Assembly (NCBI RefSeq): GCF_964642095.1
Contig: NZ_OZ209244.1
Location: 248,001-312,000 of the forward strand
DNA: 64,000 nucleotides
DNA from: Fretibacterium fastidiosum
GTDB taxonomy: Bacteria > Synergistota > Synergistia > Synergistales > Aminobacteriaceae
Direction of reading: 5' to 3'
Shown here: piece after piece, positions 19,015 to 28,344 of the stretch
Numbering within the stretch: position 1 is the stretch's first letter
How the letters are laid out: each line of letters begins with the position of its first letter
Notes under the pieces: model-generated
Told to the model about the DNA's origin: nothing
The model's database searches: none
What the model saw: the letters and a program-made list of their open reading frames with translations, nothing else
Position numbers and translations under genes: made by a program

Positions 19015-19055
19015 ATTTAAAAGGGGCGGCGGGGCTTCTGCCGTCCGCCGTCCCT
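19015..19055 (-). terminator. Hairpin between dnaK and dnaJ
   Basis: On the minus strand GGGACGGCGG and CCGCCGCCCC form a stem with few mismatches around a loop, followed by TTTTAAATTC. This looks like an intrinsic terminator or attenuator that would make dnaJ transcription depend on read-through. Confidence 0.55.
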
Positions 19056-19125
19056 CAAAGATTATAGCCTATTCAGTGTGCGCTATCCGCTTCGCGCTCG
19101 GAGCGACGTCCCCGCAGCCTTCGGG

Positions 19126-20964
19126 CTAAGCGTTGCCCTTGTCGCTGAACTCGGCGTCCACCGTCTCGCCGTCGCCGCCCCCTGCACCAGCGCCGCCCGC
19201 ATCGTTCTCGGCCGCCGCACCCTCCGCGCCGGCGCCCGCGGCCTGGTAGAGGCGCGTGGAGAACGCCTGCACCGTCCCCTCCAGGGCCTCCTTGGCGCGC
19301 CTCATGGCCGCCTCGTCCTTCTTATCGATCGCCTGCTTCAGGTCGTCGATCTGGGAGTTCAGCTTGCCCTTTTCCTCGGCGGTCATCTTGTCGCCGTAGT
19401 CGTTGATGAGCTTTTCCGCCCCGAAGACCGCGGAGTCCGCCTCGTTGCGAACCTCGGCGGCGCTGCGCTTCTTCGCGTCCTCGTCCGCGTGGGTCTCGGC
19501 GTCGTTCTTCATGCGCTCGATCTCATCCTTGGACAGGTTGGAGGACTGGATCGTGATCTTCTGGGACTTACCGGTCCCCTTGTCCTTCGCGGAGACGTTC
19601 AGGATGCCGTTGACGTCAATGTTGAACGTGACCTCGATCTGAGGGATGCCCCTGGGTGCAGGGGGGATGCCGTCCAGCACGAACTGGCCCAGCTTCACGT
19701 TGTCCGCCGCCATGGAGCGCTCGCCCTGAAGCACCATGATCTCCACCTGGGCCTGATTGTTGGCCGCCGTCGTGAAGACCTGGCTCTTGGAGACGGGGAT
19801 GGCCGTGTTGCGCTCGATGACCTTCGTGAAGACGCCGCCCAGCGTCTCCAGCCCCAGGGACAGGGGCGTCACGTCCACCAGGACGATGTCCTTGTGGTCC
19901 CCCGTCAGGATGGAACCCTGGATGGCCGCGCCGGCCGCGACGCACTCGTCGGGGTTGATGCCCTTCGTGGGCTCCTTGCCCATGATCTCCACGATCTTCT
20001 TCTGCACCATGGGCATACGGGTGGAGCCGCCCACCAGGAGGACCTTGTCGACCTTCGACGGGTCGAGGCCGGAGTCGCTGAGGGCGCGCTGCGTGGGGAC
20101 GGCCGTGCGGTCCAGGAGGTCCGCCGTCATCTCCTCGAACTTCGCGCGGGTCAGCTTCATCTCCATGTGCTTGGGGCCCGCCTGGGTGGCCGTGATGAAC
20201 GGCAGGGAGATCGTGGTCTCCGTCATGTTGGAGAGCTCGATCTTCGCCTTCTCGGCCGCCTCGCGCAGGCGCTGCATGGCCATGCTGTCGTTCTTCAGGT
20301 CGACGCCCTCCGTCTTCTTGAACTCGCTCACCATCCAGTCCACGATGCGGTTGTCCCAGTCGTCTCCGCCAAGGCGGTTATCCCCCGCCGTGGCCAGCAC
20401 CTCGAACACCCCCTCGCCGACGTCCAGGATGGAGACGTCGAAGGTGCCGCCGCCCAGGTCGAACACCAGTATCTTGTGCTCCTCCTTGCGGTTCTCGCCG
20501 TAGGCCAGGCAGGCCGCCGTGGGCTCGTTGATGATGCGGAGCACCTCGAGGCCCGCGATGGTCCCCGCGTCCTTCGTCGCCTGGCGCTGCGCGTCCGTGA
20601 AGTAGGCCGGCACCGTGATGACGGCCTGAGTCACCTTCTCCCCCAGGTAGTCCTCGGCGTCCCTCTTCAGCTTCTGAAGGATCATCGCGGAAATCTCCTG
20701 CGGCGTGTACTTCTTTCCGTCGATCTCCACGTGGTAGTCGTGCCCCATCTCGCGCTTGATCGACATGATGGTGCGGTCCGCGTTCACGATGGCCTGTCGC
20801 TTGGCCAGCTGCCCCACCAGGCGCTCGCCGTCCTTCGTGAAGGCCACCACGGAGGGCGTCGTCCGCGCCCCTTCGTTGTTGGGGATGATCGTCGTCTGAT
20901 CCCCCTCCTGAACCGCAATGCAGCTGTTCGTCGTTCCAAGGTCAATTCCAACCACTTTCGACAT
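19126..20964 (-). CDS. dnaK: Chaperone protein DnaK (Hsp70)
   Basis: A 612-residue ATP-dependent chaperone. The ATG follows AGGAGG by about eight bases. Signature motifs are GIDLGTTNS at the N-terminus, ILVFDLGGGTFDVSILD and VLLVGGSTRMPMVQ; the interdomain linker is VLVDVTPLSLG preceded by the KDIVL segment. The C-terminus ends in a Gly/Ala/Glu-rich tail with a weak EEVD-like region. It works with GrpE and DnaJ and is part of the HrcA/CIRCE-controlled operon hrcA-grpE-dnaK. Confidence 0.97.
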   Translation of the reverse strand: MSKVVGIDLGTTNSCIAVQEGDQTTIIPNNEGARTTPSVVAFTKDGERLVGQLAKRQAIVNADRTIMSIKREMGHDYHVEIDGKKYTPQEISAMILQKLKRDAEDYLGEKVTQAVITVPAYFTDAQRQATKDAGTIAGLEVLRIINEPTAACLAYGENRKEEHKILVFDLGGGTFDVSILDVGEGVFEVLATAGDNRLGGDDWDNRIVDWMVSEFKKTEGVDLKNDSMAMQRLREAAEKAKIELSNMTETTISLPFITATQAGPKHMEMKLTRAKFEEMTADLLDRTAVPTQRALSDSGLDPSKVDKVLLVGGSTRMPMVQKKIVEIMGKEPTKGINPDECVAAGAAIQGSILTGDHKDIVLVDVTPLSLGLETLGGVFTKVIERNTAIPVSKSQVFTTAANNQAQVEIMVLQGERSMAADNVKLGQFVLDGIPPAPRGIPQIEVTFNIDVNGILNVSAKDKGTGKSQKITIQSSNLSKDEIERMKNDAETHADEDAKKRSAAEVRNEADSAVFGAEKLINDYGDKMTAEEKGKLNSQIDDLKQAIDKKDEAAMRRAKEALEGTVQAFSTRLYQAAGAGAEGAAAENDAGGAGAGGGDGETVDAEFSDKGNA

Positions 20965-21071
20965 AACGTTTTCCTCCTGTATGCAAACTTGTATCGTCTC
21001 TAAAGATAAGGAACCCCGATAACCGCGATCCCCTTGAACCCATTGAAAAAACGGCCGTTCCTCCGGCGGTC

Positions 21072-21830
21072 CTATTCCGCCTTGCCCACCAGGACCCGCG
21101 CGGGCCGCAGGACCCGATCCTTCGTCCGATACCCCCGGAGCTGCTCATCGACGACCGCGCCGTCCTCCTCCGCGTCCTCCACGGGGACGGCCCCGATCGC
21201 CTCGTGGAGCGCCGGGTCAAAGCGCTCGCCCTTCGCGGGGATGGCGCTGACGCCCATCTCGTCCAGGACGGACAGGAACTGGCGGCTCACCATCTTCACC
21301 CCCGCCAGGATGTCCTTCGCGCTGCCGTCCTCAGGGACGGAGAGCGCCCGGTCCAGGTTGTCCAGCACGGGCAGGAGGGAAACGATCAGGTCCTCCATCG
21401 CGCGCCGGCGCAGGTCCTGGCGCTCGCGCATCGCGCGCTGACGATAGTTGTAGAAGTCCGCCCTGGCCACCGCCAGCTGCCGCTCCAGCTCCGCGACGCG
21501 CTCTTCCGCGCCCTCGTCCGGCTCCTTCGCCGGCGGGTGGGCCGCGCCTTCCTCTTTTTCCTTCCCTTTCGCCTTCTCTTCGGGCTCCGGCGTCTCCTCA
21601 ATGAGGACGCCGTCCTCGCCGATGGAGTACTCCTTAACGGGCCGGCTCATGGCCTCCGCCTCGGAATCCCCCAGGGCGTCCTCCGCTTCGGGTATCAGGT
21701 AGTCCTCCTTCAATCGTTCCTCCGTCATAGCACTCATCTCCCGCTCGGCCGTCCGGTCGTCCCCGGCGTTCCGGCTCATTCTCGTCGGCAGGCCCTTACG
21801 TCCCGCGCGCTTATTTTTTTTCCTGTGCAT
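21072..21830 (-). CDS. grpE: Nucleotide exchange factor GrpE
   Basis: Cofactor releasing ADP from DnaK, 252 residues if the first ATG (21828-21830, overlapping the hrcA stop by a few bases) is used. Later ATG codons (for example the one giving MTEERLKEDYL, preceded by GGGAG) are also possible, so the N-terminus is uncertain. A long acidic, charged region leads into a coiled coil (EERVAELERQLAVARADFYNYRQRAMRE) and the conserved head LLPVLDNLDRAL ... GEXFDPALHEAIGAVP. The extended acidic N-terminus makes it longer than typical GrpE (about 190-200 residues). Confidence 0.92.
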   Translation of the reverse strand: MHRKKNKRAGRKGLPTRMSRNAGDDRTAEREMSAMTEERLKEDYLIPEAEDALGDSEAEAMSRPVKEYSIGEDGVLIEETPEPEEKAKGKEKEEGAAHPPAKEPDEGAEERVAELERQLAVARADFYNYRQRAMRERQDLRRRAMEDLIVSLLPVLDNLDRALSVPEDGSAKDILAGVKMVSRQFLSVLDEMGVSAIPAKGERFDPALHEAIGAVPVEDAEEDGAVVDEQLRGYRTKDRVLRPARVLVGKAE

Positions 21831-22875
21831 TCAGTGCCTCTTCTTTCCGCAGCCTTCCAGGCTCTCCCGCCTCGTCGTCCAGCGCGTCCGCGACGGCCTC
21901 CAAAACGCTGATGGAGCGTTCGTAGTCCATCCGCAGCGGGCCGATCAGGCCCAGGACCGCCTTCTGCTGACAGGCCCGCGCCGGGATCAGGATCATGGCG
22001 CTCTCCTGCATCCCGTCCGTCTCGTTCTCGTCGCCGAGGGATACCCGCAGGTCCGAGGCCTGGCGGCACTGTTCCACCATGCTCGCCAGCGGCTTCTCCT
22101 GCTCCAGGAGCGTCAGCACGGCTTGCAGCCGCGACAGCGCCTGAAAGTGGGGCAGGCTCAGGATGTGCTTCGCGCCGCTGCTGAAGAAGCGGTAGTTCTG
22201 TTCCGTCAGAAACCGGTCCACGTCGCTGATGGCCGCTCGGCAGGCCGTCTCGGCCTCCTCAAGCCCCCCCAGCACGTACTGATACAGCACGTCGTGGACC
22301 TCGCTCCAGGAGTGCTCGCAGGCGATGGTGTTGATCCGGCGGCTGAGCTCCTCCAGGAGCCCCGGCTCCACCTCGCAGGGAAGCGTGAACTCCGTGTGGT
22401 GCACCAGCCCGCCCTTCAGCACGATCAAGGCCAGGACGTTCTTCCCTCCCAGCGGCATCAGGTCGATGTGCCAGATCTCCATGCTGTCCAGCCCGGAGAC
22501 CGCTGCCACCGCAACGCAGTTCGTGAGGCGCGAGAGAAGGTTCGTGACGTAGTTCAGGAGGTCTTCGATGCCGCTCCGCCGGCCCATGAGCTCCCGCCGC
22601 CAGGCCTCGGCCCCGCGGGAAGAACGGCTGCGGGCCCTGGCGGTGACGGAATCCACGTAGACGCGATAGGCTTTGGCCGTGGGCAGCCGTCCGGAGGACG
22701 TGTGGGGCTGATAGAAATACCCCATCTCCTCGAGGTCGGCCATCTCGTTGCGAATCGTGGCAGGGCTCAACCCCTTGATGTACTTCTTCGTGATGGTGCG
22801 CGATCCGGCGGGCTCCCCCGTCTTGATGTACTCGTACACCACCGCCAGGATAATGCTGAGCTGCCTCTCCGTCAT
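21811..22875 (-). CDS. hrcA: Heat-inducible transcription repressor HrcA
   Basis: A 354-residue repressor that binds CIRCE and autoregulates its operon. The second of two nearby ATGs (22873-22875, giving MTERQLSIILAVV) is preferred because GGAGG is then eight bases upstream; the first ATG (22881) would be too close to it. The winged-helix part (GEPAGSRTITKKYIKGLSPATIRNEMADLEEMGY) and the GAF-like domain are present. The stop overlaps the grpE start region. Confidence 0.95.
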   Translation of the reverse strand: MTERQLSIILAVVYEYIKTGEPAGSRTITKKYIKGLSPATIRNEMADLEEMGYFYQPHTSSGRLPTAKAYRVYVDSVTARARSRSSRGAEAWRRELMGRRSGIEDLLNYVTNLLSRLTNCVAVAAVSGLDSMEIWHIDLMPLGGKNVLALIVLKGGLVHHTEFTLPCEVEPGLLEELSRRINTIACEHSWSEVHDVLYQYVLGGLEEAETACRAAISDVDRFLTEQNYRFFSSGAKHILSLPHFQALSRLQAVLTLLEQEKPLASMVEQCRQASDLRVSLGDENETDGMQESAMILIPARACQQKAVLGLIGPLRMDYERSISVLEAVADALDDEAGEPGRLRKEEALNAQEKK

Positions 22876-22903
22876 CGGCATCGCCTCCGTTTCGTCCCCT
22901 TGA

Positions 22904-22930
22904 TTAGCACTCTTGATCGGTGAGTGCCAA
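22904..22930 (-). promoter_or_regulatory. CIRCE operator
   Basis: TTAGCACTC - 9 bases - GAGTGCCAA, identical to the consensus TTAGCACTC-N9-GAGTGCTAA except for one position. It lies between the promoter and the hrcA start, where bound HrcA would block transcription of hrcA-grpE-dnaK; HrcA itself is the first gene. Confidence 0.95.
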
Positions 22931-22949
22931 CAGGTCGATAACATGGATA

Positions 22950-22978
22950 AGATTAGCAACTGGACCTCTAAATGTCAA
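22950..22978 (-). promoter_or_regulatory. Vegetative promoter of hrcA-grpE-dnaK
   Basis: On the minus strand TTGACA (22973-22978) and TAATCT (22950-22955) are separated by 17 bases. The CIRCE operator starts about 20 bases downstream, the usual layout for HrcA control. Confidence 0.8.
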
Positions 22979-23120
22979 TACAAGTCAGACCCTGTAAATT
23001 ACGGATTTTGCACGCCTGATGCGCGCTGCTGTAACGTTGAGCCTCGCCACATACCGGTTCACGCTAAAAGAAATGCTCAGTGCTCCTGGTCCCCCTGCAA
23101 GGGGCCCTGCCCCATTCCAG

Positions 23121-23126
23121 TATAAT
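23121..23126 (+). promoter_or_regulatory. Candidate -10 box of dprA
   Basis: TATAAT lies 24 bases before the dprA start; no good -35 hexamer is seen in the GC-rich palindromic stretch upstream (23090-23115), which itself resembles a module of the repeat family. Confidence 0.35.
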
Positions 23127-23149
23127 GGAGCGGTCACTGGGAGGAGGTC

Positions 23150-24250
23150 ATGCGAACCATGGACTCGACACTGAAGGCGGCGCTCCTGATGAACGCCGCG
23201 CACGCGCCGCTCCCGGCGTTCCGGAAGCTGTGCGAGAATTATGCCCCGGAGGACCTGAAGCGGGAGGAGTTGTGGGATGCGCTCAACCTGACGCCGTCCG
23301 TCCGGAAGAACCTGTCGCGCCTCCTGCGAGAGGGGGACTGGCCCGAACGGGAAGAGGAACGCGCGGCGCGGTTCGGCGCGCGCTTTCTGACCGTGGACGA
23401 CCCGGATTGTCCGGCGCGGCTTCAGGACCTGAGCCAGCCGCCCATCGGGCTCTACGTCAAGGGGAAGCTGGACGTCGCGCTGCCCTCCGCCGCCGTCGTG
23501 GGGACGCGGCGGTGCAGCGCCTATGGTAAGACCGTGGCGGAGGCCCTTGGCCGCGCTCTGGCCAGAGGGGGGCTCATGGTGGTGAGCGGCGGCGCCCGCG
23601 GCATCGACGCTGCGGGTCACAGAGGGTGTCTGGCCGAGGGCGGCGTCACGGTCGCGGTGCTGGGCACGGGCATCGACCGGGTCTACCCGATGGAGCACAG
23701 GGAGCTCTTCGCGCAGATCGCGGAGACGGGGGCGCTGGTCTCCGAGTACCCCATGGGGACGGACGGCGCGGCCTGGCACTTCCCGGAGCGCAACCGCCTC
23801 ATCGTGGGGATGACGGGTCGCACGGTGGTCGTGGAGTCGCCGGAGGACGGCGGCGCGATGATCAGCGCCCGCCTGGCGCTGGACCTGGGGCGCGAGGTCT
23901 GGTGCGTGCCGGGGCGCATCACGGAGGGCGTGTGCCGGGGAACCAACCGTCTCCTGCGCGACGGCGCCGAGCCCCTGGTGGACGTGGACGAGTTCATCCA
24001 CTGCGCGACGGGGCGCTACGGGCAGCTGGTGTTGGACCTGGACGAGCCCGCCGCCAGGCCGCAGCCGCCCCTCTCCACGGACGAGAAGGTCGTGCTGGCC
24101 CTGTTGCAACGCCAGGGCGGCCGAACGATGGACGAGCTCCTGGCCGAGAGCGGTCTGGACCTCGTGACGCTCCAGACCTGCATGATGACCCTCTCCGCCA
24201 GCGGGCTGGCCGTCGTCAGCGGGCCGGGGCGGTTCTCTGCCGGCGTCTGA
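23150..24250 (+). CDS. dprA: DNA processing protein DprA/Smf
   Basis: A 366-residue single-strand DNA-binding RecA loader used in natural transformation. The ATG has GGGAGGAGG upstream. The Rossmann-like core carries the family motif VVGTRRCSAYGKTVAEALGR, then VVSGGARGIDAAGHRG, VLGTGIDRVYPMEHREL and FPERNRLIVGMTGRTVVVES. A C-terminal winged-helix-like region (from STDEKVVLALLQ) is present. It stands alone and ends at a hairpin shared with the converging lptB. Confidence 0.93.
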   Translation: MRTMDSTLKAALLMNAAHAPLPAFRKLCENYAPEDLKREELWDALNLTPSVRKNLSRLLREGDWPEREEERAARFGARFLTVDDPDCPARLQDLSQPPIGLYVKGKLDVALPSAAVVGTRRCSAYGKTVAEALGRALARGGLMVVSGGARGIDAAGHRGCLAEGGVTVAVLGTGIDRVYPMEHRELFAQIAETGALVSEYPMGTDGAAWHFPERNRLIVGMTGRTVVVESPEDGGAMISARLALDLGREVWCVPGRITEGVCRGTNRLLRDGAEPLVDVDEFIHCATGRYGQLVLDLDEPAARPQPPLSTDEKVVLALLQRQGGRTMDELLAESGLDLVTLQTCMMTLSASGLAVVSGPGRFSAGV

Positions 24251-24325
24251 CCTGACCGGACGGCACCATCGAGAAACTCCGCAGGGCGCATTTCGAGTGC
24301 AAAACCATCGCCAACGGCGAGAGGC

Positions 24326-24368
24326 AAGGGGCCCCGGCAAAGCGACCGGGACCCCTCTTATCTTTTGC
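24326..24368. terminator. Terminator between dprA and lptB
   Basis: AGGGGCCCCGG (24327-24337) pairs with CCGGGACCCCT (24346-24356) and is followed by CTTATCTTTT. It is well placed to end dprA transcripts and may also serve the converging lptB. Confidence 0.6.
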
Positions 24369-25170
24369 GGCGCCTGGGCTTCGCGTCGGGCCCCCGTTTC
24401 GGTTCAGGGTTCGGCGCGGCCTGCCAATCGAAGTGATCGCCGAGGTAGAACTTGCGGGCCATGGGGTTCTCCGCCACCTCGGACGGCGTCCCCTCGAGGA
24501 AGATCTTTCCCTCGTGGATCAGGTAGGTCCGGTCCGTGATGGAGAGGGTCTCGCGCACGTTGTGGTCCGTGATGAGGACGCCGTAGCCGCCCTCCTTCAG
24601 ACGATGGATCATCCCCTGGATGTCGTTCACGGCGATGGGGTCGATGCCGCTGAAGGGCTCGTCCAGCAGGATGAAGCGCGGCGAGAGCGTCAGGGCCCTG
24701 GCGATCTCCACGCGCCTCCGCTCCCCCCCCGACAGGGCGTAGCCCTTCGTGTCCGCGATGTGCGCGATGCCGAACCGCTCCAGAAGCCCATCCGTCCCCG
24801 CCCTGGACTGCCGCGTCTCCTCCCACACCAGGTCGATGTTCTCCCGCACCGTGAGGCTACGAAACACCGAAGGCTCCTGGGGCAGGTAGCCGATGCCGGC
24901 ACGCGCCCTGGCGTAGACCGGCAGGCCGGTCACGTCGCGCTTTCCGATAAAGACGTGCCCCGCGTCGGGGCGGACCAGCCCGACGATCATGTAGAAGGAC
25001 GTGGTCTTGCCCGCGCCGTTGGGGCCGAGAAGCCCAACCACCTCGCCGGGGCGCACCCGGACGCTGACGTCCGAGACCACGAGCCGGCCGCCGTATCCCT
25101 TGCGAATCCCCGTGGCGGTCAGCTCCTCCGCTGCGCCGCCCCGCTCCTTCCCCGCCTTGTCGAGATTCAC
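24358..25170 (-). CDS. lptB: LPS export ABC ATPase LptB
   Basis: A 270-residue ATPase that powers LPS extraction by LptFG. Start GTG at 25170 has GGGAG eight bases upstream and overlaps the stop of the lptA-like gene (GTGA). Walker A GPNGAGKTT, the LptB-type Q-loop YLPQEPSVFRSLTV, signature LSGGERRRVEIARAL, Walker B FILLDEPFSGIDP and ITDHNVRETL are all typical of LptB rather than LivG. A basic C-terminal tail (KRGPDAKPRRRKR) is an addition. No lptFG is in the window. Confidence 0.93.
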   Translation of the reverse strand: MNLDKAGKERGGAAEELTATGIRKGYGGRLVVSDVSVRVRPGEVVGLLGPNGAGKTTSFYMIVGLVRPDAGHVFIGKRDVTGLPVYARARAGIGYLPQEPSVFRSLTVRENIDLVWEETRQSRAGTDGLLERFGIAHIADTKGYALSGGERRRVEIARALTLSPRFILLDEPFSGIDPIAVNDIQGMIHRLKEGGYGVLITDHNVRETLSITDRTYLIHEGKIFLEGTPSEVAENPMARKFYLGDHFDWQAAPNPEPKRGPDAKPRRRKR

Positions 25171-26021
25171 TTTCTGCGCTCCCGCTTGAGGTCGATGGTG
25201 ATCTCCGCACGGTCCGCGCTCACCGTGCCCGACTCGTTCCGGGTGATGCCGCCCAGGGCCTCCACGCGGTTCTGGTCCGGAAAGTAGACGATGGAGTCGG
25301 ACCTCAGGGTGCGCCCTCCCTGCACGGCCACGACCCGGCCGCTCAGCACGACGCTGCCGCGCTGGAGGGAGTAGAGCGCGTGGTCGCCGTTGATGCTTAC
25401 GGGCTCCCCCGACTGCTTCGGTCGGCCCCTGACCCACACCCGATCCTTCGCCGTCATGGAGGCCAGAGCCCCCTCCCGCAGGACGCCCTCGATGGAGTCC
25501 GCGCCGAACGTCAGGCCCCTGGAGCGGTCCTCCAGCCTGTGGGCCCCCACGATCCAGAACTTCGTCTGCTGGTCCTCCTCCGTCGGGCTCCCGACGCCCC
25601 CTGCCCCGATGAGGGTCAGCCGGTCCGCGTCGAGGCCCATCGTGCCCACAGCCCCCTTGACGCCATCCTGAAGGCGGCAGGCCGGGGCTTCTGCGAAGTT
25701 GAGGGTCAGCCTTCCCGCCCTGAGGTCCACGGCATCGCCCATCCACGTTCCGGAGGCCGTCACCCCGCTGTCGAAGGCCGCCTCGCGACGCGGGACGTTA
25801 CCCGAGCCTCGAGGCGCTCTGACCGTGAGTCCGTCCGCCGTGATGAGGACCTCCCCCTCCGCCAAAAAGTCCCCCGTCGTCGAGTCGAAGCGCATCCGGT
25901 TCGCCGAGAGCTTCGCCTTGTCCGGCAACCCCTGCTCGTCTACCGCAAAAGCAGCTCCCGCCAGCCACAGCGCCAGAAGCGCTGCCAACCCCATCGCCCC
26001 CGCCGTCCTTCTCATCCGCAT
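25167..26021 (-). CDS. LptA/OstA-like periplasmic protein
   Basis: A 284-residue exported protein with signal peptide (MRMRRTAGAMGLAALLALWLAGAAFA). Repeating short beta segments such as DKAKLSANRMRFDSTTGDFLAEGEVLITADGLTV and VVLSGRVVAVQGGRTLRSDSIVYFPDQNRVEALG fit the OstA/LptA jellyroll that bridges LPS across the periplasm. It is longer than LptA of proteobacteria (about 185), nearly containing two OstA units. The ATG has GGAGGGGAG upstream. Its direct overlap with lptB supports the call. The exact partition between LptA and LptC roles is uncertain. Confidence 0.8.
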   Translation of the reverse strand: MRMRRTAGAMGLAALLALWLAGAAFAVDEQGLPDKAKLSANRMRFDSTTGDFLAEGEVLITADGLTVRAPRGSGNVPRREAAFDSGVTASGTWMGDAVDLRAGRLTLNFAEAPACRLQDGVKGAVGTMGLDADRLTLIGAGGVGSPTEEDQQTKFWIVGAHRLEDRSRGLTFGADSIEGVLREGALASMTAKDRVWVRGRPKQSGEPVSINGDHALYSLQRGSVVLSGRVVAVQGGRTLRSDSIVYFPDQNRVEALGGITRNESGTVSADRAEITIDLKRERRK

Positions 26022-26278
26022 CCGCTCCCCTCCGTGCAGGACGACGCAAAGCCCCTCTCCGCTCGACGTCGCCCGATATTTTCATTCCTAAATTATATCA
26101 GGGGGCGTCCCAGGGAGGACAACCGGCAGGGCACTGAAGTTTATGCCGTTTATGCCGGAACATCAGGCCGTCACCCCGACCTTACCCCTTCATCCCACTA
26201 TTCGGGGGCTTGAGGTATATAATCGATACGCAGGTTATGCCACCATTTTGTGGAAAATTTTCTCCTGGAGGGAAAGAT

Positions 26279-28321
26279 ATGTCGATTCGCGGCAAGTTGA
26301 AGCTCATGGTGACCGTGGTGTTCCTCATTATTGTGACGATGACGCTGGTGACGCACTTTCGTTCCACCTCCATCGTCAGCGATCTGCAGGAACGAACGGG
26401 GAACGAGATCGTGACGGGAAGCGCGGGCGTCATCCGCGAGTACCTGGACAAGTACGCCAGCGTGACGCGGATGGCGGCTGCGGAGGTCCGCCACGCTATC
26501 CTGGAAAATCCCGACGTCCAAAGGAAGGACCTCGAGGCGCTGATGGCCTCCCTGGCCGGCTCCGTGGAGTCGCTCGGCCTCGTCGGCCTCTACCTGGGGA
26601 CGAGTTCCGACGGACAGCTCTATTCGAGCGACGGATGGAATCCGGAGGGCTACGACTCCCGAACCCGACCCTGGTATCAGGCCGCCCTGAAGGCTCAGGG
26701 CGGTGAGCCCATCTTCACCACGCCCTACGTGGACGCCACGACGGGGACCTCCATCCTGAGCGTCGTCCAGCCGATCTCGGACAGGTCGGGCGGCCTGATC
26801 GGCGTCGTCGGCGTCGATATCAAGATGGAGGCCCTGGAGCAGTTCGTCGTCTCCCAGAAGATGTTTGGCCACGGCTCGGGCGCCATGATCCTGGAGGACG
26901 GCCTGCTCGTCGCCCATACCAACCAGAGCTTCGTGCTGAAGGCCAACCTGCTGAACCCCGCCGACTTCAGCGATTCGGTCAGCGCCTTCGCCCGCCGCAT
27001 GGTCGCCGGGGAGACGGGCTTTGCAAGATACGAGTTTCAGGGAGAGCCCCACCACGCCTTCTTCACCCCCGTTGGAAACGGGTTCTTCTTCTACATCTTT
27101 CTGCCGACGAAGGTCATGGAGGCCCGGACCCACGCCCTGACGGTCCTGAACGTGACGATGGCGCTCATCGCCATCGCGTTCTCGACGATCTTCATCCTCT
27201 TCATCATCCGCGGGCTGTCGAGGGCCATCCGCGGCATGACCTCCGTCACGGACGTCCTGAGCGGGGGCGACCTGACCGCGCGCTTCGAGGCCTCGGGCCG
27301 CGACGAGCTGGCCCGCATCGCAGGCCTCCTGAACTCCATGCTCGACTCCATCTCAGGGGCCCTGAGTAGGGTCCGGGGCGAGGCGGAGGAGAGCTCCAGG
27401 CAAGCCAGCACCCTGGCCGCCCTCTCCCAGGAGACTCTGGCCTCCATGGAGGAGGTCTCCGCCTCGGTCGCTCAGGTCAACGGGCTGATGGAGGCGGCCT
27501 CGGCCTCCACCGAGGCGACCGGCGTCTCCGTCTCGGAGATCGCCGCCAGCGCCCAGTCCAGCGCTCAGGCCTCCACGGACGGCGCTCAGCAGGCCGCCCA
27601 GGTCGCCGAGGCCGCACGGAACGCCGCGGAGGAGGTCACCAAGGTCCTGAAGAGCATGAGCAGCGTCGGGGACGCCGCACGCCAGAGCCTCCAGGGAATC
27701 CGCGAGCTGGGGCAGTCCGTGGACTCGATATCCGGCTTCGTCGCCACCATCACCTCCATCGCCGACCAGACCAACCTGCTGGCCCTGAACGCGGCGATCG
27801 AGGCGGCGCGGGCGGGCGAGGCGGGACGGGGCTTCGCCGTCGTGGCCGAGGAGGTCCGCAAGCTGGCGGAGGAGTCGGGGCGGGCCGCTCAGGAGGTCTC
27901 GAAGCTGATCGCGAACCTGCAGAAGGAGTCCGAGAGCTCCACCGTCATGACGGAGTCCGCAGGGCCCCTGCTCCAGAGGGCGATGGAGGACGCGGAGTCG
28001 GCCCAGAGGAGGCTGGACGCCGCGCAGGAGGCCATCGAGAGCCTGAACCAGGGGATCCAGAGCATCGCTGCGGCGGCGGAGAAGCAGGCCGCGTCGTCCG
28101 AGGAGATCGCCGAGGCCATGAAGAACCTGAGCGATTCCAACGCGAAGATCATGGACTCCACCGCCGCGATCCGCGACTCGAGCCACGAGACGACGACGGC
28201 TGCGGAGTCGATCGCCACGGCGGCCCAGTCCATGGCGGAGACGTCGGAGCGGCTGAACGGGCTGGTCGACGCCTTCGTGCTGGACGAGAAGAGGGACCAC
28301 CCCGCGTTCCTGAAGGGTTAG
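26279..28321 (+). CDS. Methyl-accepting chemotaxis protein with dCache sensor
   Basis: A 680-residue chemoreceptor. The ATG at 26279 has GGAGGG 7 bases upstream. Layout: transmembrane segment 1 about residues 8-26, periplasmic dCache_1 domain about 30-280, transmembrane segment 2 about 290-310, HAMP about 312-365, and a signalling domain with hairpin tip IADQTNLLALNAAIEAARAGE. No CheR-tethering pentapeptide is seen at the C-terminus. In the sensor, YDSRTRPWYQAAL, PYVDATTG and GVVGVDI keep the R-x-W-Y, Y-x-D and D positions associated with amino-acid-binding dCache domains, so an amino-acid ligand is inferred. It is monocistronic with a perfect terminator. Confidence 0.9.
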   Translation: MSIRGKLKLMVTVVFLIIVTMTLVTHFRSTSIVSDLQERTGNEIVTGSAGVIREYLDKYASVTRMAAAEVRHAILENPDVQRKDLEALMASLAGSVESLGLVGLYLGTSSDGQLYSSDGWNPEGYDSRTRPWYQAALKAQGGEPIFTTPYVDATTGTSILSVVQPISDRSGGLIGVVGVDIKMEALEQFVVSQKMFGHGSGAMILEDGLLVAHTNQSFVLKANLLNPADFSDSVSAFARRMVAGETGFARYEFQGEPHHAFFTPVGNGFFFYIFLPTKVMEARTHALTVLNVTMALIAIAFSTIFILFIIRGLSRAIRGMTSVTDVLSGGDLTARFEASGRDELARIAGLLNSMLDSISGALSRVRGEAEESSRQASTLAALSQETLASMEEVSASVAQVNGLMEAASASTEATGVSVSEIAASAQSSAQASTDGAQQAAQVAEAARNAAEEVTKVLKSMSSVGDAARQSLQGIRELGQSVDSISGFVATITSIADQTNLLALNAAIEAARAGEAGRGFAVVAEEVRKLAEESGRAAQEVSKLIANLQKESESSTVMTESAGPLLQRAMEDAESAQRRLDAAQEAIESLNQGIQSIAAAAEKQAASSEEIAEAMKNLSDSNAKIMDSTAAIRDSSHETTTAAESIATAAQSMAETSERLNGLVDAFVLDEKRDHPAFLKG

Positions 28322-28344
28322 AGCAGCGGACGGAAACGCTGACG

